A DNA stretch of 64,000 nt, from assembly GCF_030656875.1 (NCBI RefSeq), contig NZ_CP130943.1, positions 1,674,001 through 1,738,000 on the forward strand, given 5' to 3'. This DNA is from Prescottella sp. R16 (GTDB lineage Bacteria; Actinomycetota; Actinomycetes; Mycobacteriales; Mycobacteriaceae). Shown in pieces: positions 53,518-60,412 of this stretch (its first letter is position 1; each line of letters begins with the position of its first letter). The notes below the pieces were generated by a model. It was not told the origin of the DNA and made no database searches. It saw only the letters and a program-made list of their open reading frames with translations. Position numbers and translations under genes: made by a program.

Positions 53518-54692
53518 CGGGTCTCTCCCGGGACCGGCACGAGCACGGCTCCGCGCTCGGGGAAGCGCATGCCGACCTCGGTGCCGACGGGACGTTCGTC
53601 GTGGCCGGGAACGTCGACGTCGATCGGTGTCTCGGGCAGGCTCGGCAGGGCGATCGTCACCCGGGTCGACGCGCCGCGCCACACGCTGGCGACGATCCGG
53701 CCCGGCAGTGCGCCGCGCTCGGCGGGATTGGTGAGGGTGATCGTGTGTGGGCGCAGGCACAGCAGTGCGCCGGTGTCGGATTCCCAGTCGGTGCGGCCGA
53801 TCTCCGGCTGCGGGGCGTGCGCGGTGACGGGGGTGCCGCCCACCGAGACGAGCGCCGACGTGCCGACCACGCGGGTCACCGTGCAGGGCAGCAGGTTCGC
53901 GCCGCCGAGGAATGCGGCGGTGAAGCTGCTGGGGGGCCGCTTCCACAGGTTCTCGGTGGTGTCGATGTCGACGAGGCGGGCGTCGCGCATGACGGCGATA
54001 CGGTCGGCGAGGGCGAGGGCCTCGGACTGGTCGTGCGTGACGTACAGCATCGCGGTGTCCGGGAGTGCGGCCCGCAGTTCCTGCAGTTCGGTGAGCATGC
54101 TCTGGCGTAGTTGCGCGTCGAGGGCGGCGAGCGGCTCGTCGAGCAGCAGCACCTTGGGGCGGATGGCGAGGGCGCGGGCGATCGCGACGCGCTGCTGCTG
54201 GCCGCCGGACAGTTCCCGTGGGAAGCGTTTGCCGTACGCCGACATGCCGACCATGGCGAGGGCGTCGGACACCCGGCCCGCGATCTCGGATCGCGGAACC
54301 CGGTGGGCACGTAGGCCGAAAGCGACGTTCTCGGCGACCCGCAGGTGCGGGAACAGGGCGTACGACTGGACGACGACGCCGATGCCGCGCTTGGCGGGCG
54401 GCAGGTCGGTGACGTCCTCGCCGCCGAGTCGGACGGTGCCCGACGCCGGACGGTTGAATCCGGCCAGCGCCTTGAGGGCCGTGGACTTGCCCGACCCGCT
54501 GGGGCCGAGCAGGGCGACGGTCTCGCCGCGGGCGACCTTCAGGTTGAAGTCGATCAGAGCCCGGGTGGCCCCGGCTCCGCGGCCGTAGGCGACGTTGACG
54601 CGGTCGAACGTGATGGCGGGAAGGGACGTTTCACTGTTCGTGTCGGTGGAGACAGTGGAGCGGAGGGACCGCCCGGGCTCGAAGCGTGACAT
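53514..54692 (-). CDS. ABC transporter ATP-binding protein with TOBE domain (PhnT-like)
   Basis: ATPase of 392 aa of the spermidine/iron/2-aminoethylphosphonate importer type. Walker A GPSGSGKST, Q-loop VVQSYALFPH, signature LSGGQQQRVAIARAL, Walker B VLLLDEPLAALD and switch YVTHDQSEA are all intact. A C-terminal TOBE-like region (about 270-390; GALLCLRPHTITLT) is typical of these subunits and may sense substrate or partner. A polar N-terminal 25 residues precede the core. Two bases separate its ATG at 54692 from the binding-protein stop. Confidence 0.88.
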   Translation of the reverse strand: MSRFEPGRSLRSTVSTDTNSETSLPAITFDRVNVAYGRGAGATRALIDFNLKVARGETVALLGPSGSGKSTALKALAGFNRPASGTVRLGGEDVTDLPPAKRGIGVVVQSYALFPHLRVAENVAFGLRAHRVPRSEIAGRVSDALAMVGMSAYGKRFPRELSGGQQQRVAIARALAIRPKVLLLDEPLAALDAQLRQSMLTELQELRAALPDTAMLYVTHDQSEALALADRIAVMRDARLVDIDTTENLWKRPPSSFTAAFLGGANLLPCTVTRVVGTSALVSVGGTPVTAHAPQPEIGRTDWESDTGALLCLRPHTITLTNPAERGALPGRIVASVWRGASTRVTIALPSLPETPIDVDVPGHDERPVGTEVGMRFPERGAVLVPVPGETR

Positions 54693-54693
54693 G

Positions 54694-55755
54694 TCAGTTA
54701 CCGGTTGCCTTCTGGTAGGCGGCGATGTCGGCGTCCAGCGAGGTGAGGACGTCGTTCCAGTTCGGGGTCCACACGTCGACCCCGTCGACGAGGCCGGTGG
54801 GGGTGGACGGGTCGGTGGAGGCGCCGGTGGATTCGCGGACGTCGGTGCGGACGGACACGCCGCGTGCCTGGTCGGCGACGGTCTGCTGCGCCTTCTCGGA
54901 CAGTAGGTACTCCATGAGCTTCTTGGCCTCGTCGGAGTTGGGGGCGCCCTTGGCCAGGCCCATCACGTACGGCAGCGCGATGGTGGTGCGGGTACCGTCC
55001 GCGGCGGCCGGGAAGAAGACGTCGAACTTCGAGCCGTCGTCCTGGATCGACGACAGGTTCATCTGCACGTCCCCGTTGGCGACGAGCAGTTCGCCGTTGC
55101 TGACCTTGGGCTGCAGCTTGCCGGTCGACGACGACGGTCCCACGTTGTTGACCTGCAGCTTCGTCAGGTAGTCGAGGGCGCCCTGCTTGCCCATCAGGTG
55201 CTGGAGCAGCAGCAGCACCGCGGTGCCGTCACCGGCCTGACCGGGGGTGGAGTACTGCAGCTTGCCCTTGAACTGTTCGGAGAGCAGGTCGTCCCACGTC
55301 TTCGGGGCCGGATTCGCGCCCGGGTTCGCGATGAACGACAGGAAGTTGTCGACCACGGGAACGTAGTGGCCCTCGGGGTCCTTCACGGCGTCCGGCACGG
55401 CGGAGGTGTCGATGCCGCTCGGCTCGAGCAGACCCTGCGCGTCGGCCTTCTGGATGAACGGCGGCAGTGTGACGACGACGTCGGCCTGCGGGTTGGACTG
55501 TTCCTTCTCGACCCGGGAGACCACCTCACCGGAGCCGGCCTCGACCAGGTTCACGGCGATCCCGGTCTCGGCGGTGAACGCCTCGAACTGTGGCTTGTAC
55601 CACGAGGCGAGGCCGTCGGCGCTGTAGACGGTGACGGTCTCCCCGGACGCGCCGGCGGCGGCACCGGTGCCGCCGCACGCGGTGAGCGCGAGGGCGGTGG
55701 CGCCCAGGGTGATGGTGGCGATTCCGATGCGGAAACGCTTGGTGTTCCTGCTCAT
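54694..55755 (-). CDS. ABC substrate-binding lipoprotein (2-aminoethylphosphonate-type)
   Basis: Periplasmic-type binding protein anchored by lipid, 353 aa. Signal peptide with a lipobox ALALTACGG places Cys27 as the mature N-terminus. The binding fold starts ETVTVYSADGLASWYKPQFE and includes LVEAGSGEVVSRVEKEQSNP, QADVVVTLPPFIQKA and YVPVVDNFLSFIANPG, like Fe3+/2-aminoethylphosphonate binding proteins of the extracellular solute-binding family 1/6. No iron-type tyrosines are obvious, so an organophosphonate ligand fits the neighbours better. GACAGGACA lies upstream of the ATG at 55755. Confidence 0.87.
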   Translation of the reverse strand: MSRNTKRFRIGIATITLGATALALTACGGTGAAAGASGETVTVYSADGLASWYKPQFEAFTAETGIAVNLVEAGSGEVVSRVEKEQSNPQADVVVTLPPFIQKADAQGLLEPSGIDTSAVPDAVKDPEGHYVPVVDNFLSFIANPGANPAPKTWDDLLSEQFKGKLQYSTPGQAGDGTAVLLLLQHLMGKQGALDYLTKLQVNNVGPSSSTGKLQPKVSNGELLVANGDVQMNLSSIQDDGSKFDVFFPAAADGTRTTIALPYVMGLAKGAPNSDEAKKLMEYLLSEKAQQTVADQARGVSVRTDVRESTGASTDPSTPTGLVDGVDVWTPNWNDVLTSLDADIAAYQKATGN

Positions 55756-55801
55756 TCGGATGTGTCCTGTCTCGGTGAGGTGGTCGAGGGGGAAGGGCGG
55801 A

Positions 55802-56482
55802 TCAGCGGGTCGCGAGGACCAGATCGGCGAACTCGCGGACCGACGGCACGACGTGCGTCGGGTCGGCGGCGCGCAGCTGCGCCTCGTCGTGCGCGCCGGT
55901 GAGGGTGCCGGCGACGATGCTCGCGCCGGCGCGGCGTCCGGTCGTGATGTCGCTGGCGGTGTCACCGAGGACGGCAACGGCTTTCACGTCGTCGACCCCG
56001 AGACGCAGCAGTGCGGTGAGGACCAGGTCCGGGTAGGGGCGGCCACGGCCGGCGTCGGCGGGGCACAGCGTCAGGTCGGCGAGGGTGTGCCAGCCGAGGG
56101 CGGCGAGCAGCTTGTCCTGCGTGGTGCGGCTGAACCCGGTGGTCAGTGCCACCCGGACGCCGGCGTCCCGCAGTGCGGTGATCGCTTCGGCGGCACCGGG
56201 AATCGCGGTGGCGCCGCCCTCGTCGACGAGACGGTCGTACTCGGCCTCGAATGCGCGGTTCGCGGCCTGCGCGCGGTCCTCGTCACCGAACAGGGCCCGG
56301 AACACGACGATCTTCGACTGGCCCATGGTGTCGAGGACGTACTTCCGGGCCGCGTCGGCCTCGGGCCCCGACTCGGGCAGGCCGGCGGCGGCACCGGCGG
56401 CGGCGAACGCCTGCAGGACGAGACCGTCGTCGGCGACGGTGGTGCCGGCCATGTCGAGGACGGCGAGTGCGATGGGGGTCAT
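55802..56482 (-). CDS. Phosphonatase-like HAD hydrolase (PhnX-like)
   Basis: HAD-superfamily hydrolase of 226 aa, expected to cleave the C-P bond of phosphonoacetaldehyde or a related carbonyl phosphonate. It keeps the marks that set PhnX apart from HAD phosphatases: nucleophile Asp10 in VLDMAGTT, with Ala12 where phosphatases have the second Asp, and Lys57 in TMGQSKIVVFR, the position of the Schiff-base lysine of Bacillus PhnX (MGLLK). Also TTGFSRTTQDKLL, GRGRPYPDLVLTALLRLG and the metal site GDTASDITTGRRAG. It sits 17 bp after the FAD oxidoreductase and 46 bp before the binding protein. TIGR03351-type 'phosphonatase-like' is the best family call; exact substrate unproven. Confidence 0.88.
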   Translation of the reverse strand: MTPIALAVLDMAGTTVADDGLVLQAFAAAGAAAGLPESGPEADAARKYVLDTMGQSKIVVFRALFGDEDRAQAANRAFEAEYDRLVDEGGATAIPGAAEAITALRDAGVRVALTTGFSRTTQDKLLAALGWHTLADLTLCPADAGRGRPYPDLVLTALLRLGVDDVKAVAVLGDTASDITTGRRAGASIVAGTLTGAHDEAQLRAADPTHVVPSVREFADLVLATR

Positions 56483-56499
56483 GGTCTTCTCCTGTGAGG

Positions 56500-57627
56500 T
56501 CAGAGGCCGAGGCGGTCGGCGGTCTGTTCGGCGAGGGCGGGTCCGAGGGTCATGCCGCGCCCGCCGGGTCCGGCGACTACCCACACCCGGTCGGCGGGCT
56601 GGGCGCGGTGCACCAGCTCGCCGGTGTCGAGGCACTGGCTGTAGACGCCGGCCCAGCGCTTGACGACCGGCGGCAGGTGCCGGCCGAGGAGTTCCTCGAC
56701 GACGCTGGTCAGGTGCCGGTACGGGGCCTCGTCGACGTCGAAGTCGAACGGTTCGTCGTACTCGTGGGTGTCGCCGATGGTGAGGCCGCCGTGCAGCCGT
56801 TGTACGCACAGCAGCTGCATGCGGTGCTCGGCGGCGGTGGGCTCCTGCGGCTGTGCGGTCCGCAGCGCGTCGAGTGCCGTGCCGGCGAACGCGGGGTAGT
56901 AGCGCAGGCTGTCGCCGTCGGCGATCGCGGTGGTCAGCGCCTCGCCGAGCGGGGCGGTCTGCATCATCTGCAGTCGCACGCGGCGCAGCGGCAGTTCACC
57001 GGCCAGGTCACGGGCCAGCCCGCCGAGGGCGGCGCCGGGGCACACGATCACCAGGTCGGCGTCGAACGTGCGCTCGTGGTCGTCGCGGATGCGCACCCCG
57101 TGTTCGGTGGTGGTGATCTCGCGGGCCTCGGTGCCGGCGTGGAACGTGTAGCGGCCGGACGCCTCGAGGTGGTGTCGGATCGCGGGCAGGGCGATGCGGG
57201 ACTCGACGGCACCGTCACGGGAGCAGTGCAGACCGGCCAGGTACTTGCCGCGCAGGGCCGGGTTGATCGCGCGGACGGCATCCGGCTCGAGCAGCGAGAA
57301 GCCGCGGACGTCGGCGTCGGCGCGCGAGACCATGTCCTCGGCGACCGCGACCTCTTCGGGGGTTCGGAGCAGCGTGGTGGAACCGGCTGCGCGGAAACCG
57401 ATCTCGGGGACCCGCTTACCGAGGTCCGCCCACAGTTCGCGGGACCGCAGGGCGGCGTCCAGTTCGTGCTCGGCCCGCCCGGAGACCCACACCAGACCGA
57501 AGTTGCGTACGGTGGCACCGCGCGCTTCGAGTTCGCGTTCGAGATGGACGACCTCGTGTCCTCGGCGGATCGCCTCGTCGGCGTGTGCCGTTCCGAGGAT
57601 TCCTCCACCCACAATTGCAATTCGCAT
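56500..57627 (-). CDS. FAD-dependent oxidoreductase of phosphonate clusters (TIGR03364-type)
   Basis: Flavoprotein of 375 aa of the DAO/glycine-oxidase fold. The ADP-binding motif RIAIVGGGILGTAHADEA is at the N-terminus, followed by VVHLERELEARGATVRNFG and VWVSGRAEHELD; the FAD end is VWVVAGPGGRGMTLGPALAE. The family is known for standing next to phosphonatase-like genes, and I recall that members oxidise aminoethylphosphonate or its N-methyl form. If so here, it would deaminate the substrate and hand phosphonoacetaldehyde to the hydrolase, replacing PhnW. It is first of six genes read leftward, and its promoter carries the PhnF-type palindrome. Confidence 0.85.
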   Translation of the reverse strand: MRIAIVGGGILGTAHADEAIRRGHEVVHLERELEARGATVRNFGLVWVSGRAEHELDAALRSRELWADLGKRVPEIGFRAAGSTTLLRTPEEVAVAEDMVSRADADVRGFSLLEPDAVRAINPALRGKYLAGLHCSRDGAVESRIALPAIRHHLEASGRYTFHAGTEAREITTTEHGVRIRDDHERTFDADLVIVCPGAALGGLARDLAGELPLRRVRLQMMQTAPLGEALTTAIADGDSLRYYPAFAGTALDALRTAQPQEPTAAEHRMQLLCVQRLHGGLTIGDTHEYDEPFDFDVDEAPYRHLTSVVEELLGRHLPPVVKRWAGVYSQCLDTGELVHRAQPADRVWVVAGPGGRGMTLGPALAEQTADRLGL

Positions 57628-57645
57628 GGGACACACCCTGACCAT

Positions 57646-57657
57646 TGGTCTAGACCA
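57646..57657. promoter_or_regulatory. PhnF-type GntR operator palindrome
   Basis: TGGTCTAGACCA is a perfect 12-bp palindrome, 18 bp upstream of the oxidoreductase start and in the divergent region before the GntR gene. The recalled M. smegmatis PhnF operator, TGGTATAGACCA, differs at one position. It is a likely binding site for the adjacent regulator. Confidence 0.75.
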
Positions 57658-57785
57658 GCTGGGGGACTTTCGGGAAACGGAAAATGAACAGTTGGTGCAG
57701 GCCGGAATCTGTGTAGTCTGACGACCGTGAGTTTCCTCGAAACTGCTGTGGCACTGCCCGATTCGACGCTTATTGCGGGTGTGTC

Positions 57786-58487
57786 GTGACCGTGGAGTCC
57801 CTGCCCAAGCACTACCTCGTCCGAACCCATGTCGAGGATCTGCTCGCCGATCTGACCGAGGGGGACGCGGTGCCCGCGGAACGCGAACTCGCGGCCCGGT
57901 GCGGTGTCTCCCGCGAAACCGTCCGGCAGGCGCTGCACGAGCTGCTCGTCGCCGGACGCGTCGAACGTCGAGGACGCGGCACCGTCGTCGCCCGCCCGAA
58001 ACTGGTGCAGCCGTTGTCACTCGGCTCGTACACCGAGGGGGCCCTGAGCCAGGGGCGGGAGCCCGGCCGCATCCTGGTGCGCTGGGAGGAGATCGACGCA
58101 CCCCCGAGTCTCGCCGAGATCCTCGACATCGGCGTCGGTGACCCCGTCGTCCATCTCGAACGTGTCCTGCTCGCCGACGGTGAACGTATCGGGCTCGAGA
58201 GCACGCACCTCCCGCACTACCGGTTCCCGGACCTGATCGACACGTTCGACCCCGAAACGTCGCTGTACGCGGCGATCCGGGCCCTCGGCATCACGTTCAC
58301 CACCGCCACCGAACGTATCGAGACGGCACTGCCGACGCCGCGGGAGGCCGGCCTGGTCGATTCGAGCACCGCGATGCCGATGCTGAAACTGCACCGCGTC
58401 TCCCGCGACGCCGACGGCGTCCCCATCGAACGGGTGCGTTCGCTGTACCGGGGCGATCGGATGGCATTCGTGACGGAGCTGCGCTGA
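57786..58487 (+). CDS. GntR/HutC family regulator with UTRA domain (PhnF-like)
   Basis: Regulator of 233 aa. The N-terminal winged helix-turn-helix (residues 10-70) reads TEGDAVPAERELAARCGVSR followed by ETVRQALHELLVAGRVERRG. The UTRA effector domain covers about 80-230 (ILDIGVGDPVVHLERVLLAD, LESTHLPHYRFPDLID, RVRSLYRGDRMAFV). It faces the phosphonate operon across 158 bp holding the TGGTCTAGACCA palindrome, so it most likely represses that operon until an aminophosphonate or phosphate signal binds. GTG start at 57786. Its stop overlaps the ATG of the DUF2252 gene (TGATG). Confidence 0.92.
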   Translation: MTVESLPKHYLVRTHVEDLLADLTEGDAVPAERELAARCGVSRETVRQALHELLVAGRVERRGRGTVVARPKLVQPLSLGSYTEGALSQGREPGRILVRWEEIDAPPSLAEILDIGVGDPVVHLERVLLADGERIGLESTHLPHYRFPDLIDTFDPETSLYAAIRALGITFTTATERIETALPTPREAGLVDSSTAMPMLKLHRVSRDADGVPIERVRSLYRGDRMAFVTELR

Positions 58488-59875
58488 TGCCGGCGGTGCC
58501 CGGCCGCGCCGAGCGCGTCGAGCGCGGTCTGGCCGCTCGTCGTGCGACGCCGTTCGCGGCCCTCGCCGAATGCGGGACCGATGTGGGCCGGGATCCGATC
58601 GGTCTGCTCGAACAGCAGTCCGCGACCCGGATCCCCGCCCTGGTCCCGGTCCGGTACGGGCGCATGGCGAGCAGCCCGTTCGCCTTCTTCCGTGGATCTG
58701 CGCTGATCATGGCCGACGATCTGTCCGGCACCCCCCGGACGGGGCTGACCGTGCAACTGTGCGGCGACGCGCACCTGAGCAACTTCGGGATCTTCGCCAC
58801 CCCGGAACGGGTGCAGGCATTCGACATCAACGACTTCGACGAGACGTACCCGGGCCCGTTCGAATGGGACGTCAAGCGGCTCGTCGCGAGCCTCGCGGTG
58901 GCCGGCCGGGAGCGGGGGTTCCGGCGCAAACAGCGTGCGAGGATCGTCCGCGCGTGCGCAGCGGAGTACCGCGAGACCATGCTGCGGCAGGCGGAGCGTG
59001 GGAATCTCGCGGTCTGGTATTCGCACCTCGATCCCGCCGCCGAGCTGGCGGCGTTGCGCGACGAACTCGACACGTCCGCGAAGAAGAGCATGCGTCGGAC
59101 CCTCGACAAGTCGTGGCACCGGGACAGCGTGCACGCGCTGACCAGACTGACCACGGAGGTCGACGGCCGCCGGAGGATCGTCGGCATACCGCCGCTGATC
59201 GTGCCGATCGAGGAGATCTTCGCCGAGGAGGACGCGCAGTCCCTGTTCGAGGGCCTGCGCAGACGGTTGGACGATTATCGGGAGACGTTGCAGGACAATC
59301 ATCGGGTGCTGCTGCGTCGGTTCGAGTTCGTGCAGGCGGCCCGCAAGGTGGTCGGCGTGGGCAGCGTCGGCACCCAGGCATGGATCCTGTTGCTGCAGGG
59401 CGTCGACGGTGATCCGTTGTTCCTGCAGGCGAAGGAAGCGCAGCGGTCGGTGCTCGCGAACTACCTGGACGGCCCGTCGTTCCCGAACCAGGGGGAGCGG
59501 GTCGTGGCGGGACAGCGGCTGATGCAGGCCGCGAGCGACATCTTCCTCGGATGGCAGCAGGGGCCGGGCCCGGACGGGGTGGTCCGGGACTTCTATGTCC
59601 GGCAACTGCGCGACGGCAAGGGGTCGGCGGTGGTCGAGGCGATGCGGCCGCCCGGGATGGAACTGTACGGGCGGCTGTGCGGCCGGGTGCTGGCCTACGG
59701 TCACGCCCGATCCGGGGACCGGATCGCGATCGCCTCCTACCTCGGCTCCGGAAACGGCTTCGACAAGGCCGTCACCGAGTTCGCCGAGTCGTACGCGGAC
59801 CGGAACGCCCGCGACCATGCGGCCCTGCTCGCAGCCCTCGACGAACGACGCGTCACCGCACGGTTCGGGATGTGA
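58487..59875 (+). CDS. DUF2252 family protein with kinase-like motifs
   Basis: Protein of 462 aa of the DUF2252 family. Two motifs resemble aminoglycoside-phosphotransferase-type kinases: CGDAHLSNFGIF (residues 92-103, HxxN of the catalytic loop) and AFDINDFDETYPGPFEWD (111-128, in place of the DxD metal site), followed by VKRLVASLAVAGRERGF. The N-terminal RMASSPFAFFRGSALIMA is also family-typical. Biochemical function is not established. It is translationally coupled to the PhnF-like regulator (TGATG), an unusual partner, so it may be regulated with or act on phosphonate metabolism, but this is inference. Confidence 0.85.
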   Translation: MPAVPGRAERVERGLAARRATPFAALAECGTDVGRDPIGLLEQQSATRIPALVPVRYGRMASSPFAFFRGSALIMADDLSGTPRTGLTVQLCGDAHLSNFGIFATPERVQAFDINDFDETYPGPFEWDVKRLVASLAVAGRERGFRRKQRARIVRACAAEYRETMLRQAERGNLAVWYSHLDPAAELAALRDELDTSAKKSMRRTLDKSWHRDSVHALTRLTTEVDGRRRIVGIPPLIVPIEEIFAEEDAQSLFEGLRRRLDDYRETLQDNHRVLLRRFEFVQAARKVVGVGSVGTQAWILLLQGVDGDPLFLQAKEAQRSVLANYLDGPSFPNQGERVVAGQRLMQAASDIFLGWQQGPGPDGVVRDFYVRQLRDGKGSAVVEAMRPPGMELYGRLCGRVLAYGHARSGDRIAIASYLGSGNGFDKAVTEFAESYADRNARDHAALLAALDERRVTARFGM

Positions 59876-59896
59876 CCGGTCTCGCTGTCCGACGAG

Positions 59897-60214
59897 TCAC
59901 TGTCCGACGAGTTCGAGCGCGAGCCGGATGTAGAGGTTGACTTCCTCGACCGCGTACAGCACTGCCGGCTCGGCGGCCTCGCGGTGGTCGCGATGGGTGG
60001 TCAGGGTGATCCGGGGCGGCTCGTCGGCCGCGTGGAGCCGCAGATCGGAATTCCTACCGGCACACATTCGGGCGAAGGCCCGCTCCCACTCGGGATGAAT
60101 GTCGCCGACCAGTTCGACGTCGAGACTCACGATGTCGTCCGAGACGGTCGAGACGACCTTACCGACCTTGACCGGAGCCCACCGCTGTGCGGCGGCCCGC
60201 GACTGCTGGCCCAT
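59897..60214 (-). CDS. Small uncharacterised protein
   Basis: Protein of 105 aa without signal peptide or membrane segment and with no recognised family. The central part DIVSLDVELVGDIHPEWERA and the end VLYAVEEVNLYIRLALELVG look like a beta sheet flanked by a hydrophobic helix, and the codon use matches the surroundings, so I take it as real. GAGGGGAAATG gives a good ribosome binding site at the ATG at 60214. The DNA upstream (60240-60300) is more AT-rich than its neighbours and has a 7-bp inverted repeat (60265-60284), a plausible promoter and operator. Neighbours give no clue to the role. Confidence 0.62.
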   Translation of the reverse strand: MGQQSRAAAQRWAPVKVGKVVSTVSDDIVSLDVELVGDIHPEWERAFARMCAGRNSDLRLHAADEPPRITLTTHRDHREAAEPAVLYAVEEVNLYIRLALELVGQ

Positions 60215-60412
60215 TTCCCCTCACTTCTGATCAGGTTGACGGCCCACCATATCCAACTTCCAGGCAAATGCAACAAAGCATTTGTGCAGGTCACAGCGCC
60301 GTGAAATCCGCCTCCCCCGGAACTGGAACATGTTCTGCCCTGGGCCTCGGTGCATCGTCGAGAGGGGGACAGGAGGGGAAAGGTACGGCGGTCGGTGGGG
60401 TGGGCGTCGGGG

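Noticed and set aside
54694..55755. Iron(III) or spermidine binding protein
   Set aside because: The family overlaps these, but the PhnX-like hydrolase and phosphonate-cluster oxidoreductase in the same operon favour an aminophosphonate ligand.
59885..59912. 13-bp direct repeat after the DUF2252 gene
   Set aside because: Two copies with a 15-bp period at the end of a small gene; likely a chance slip duplication with no further structure.
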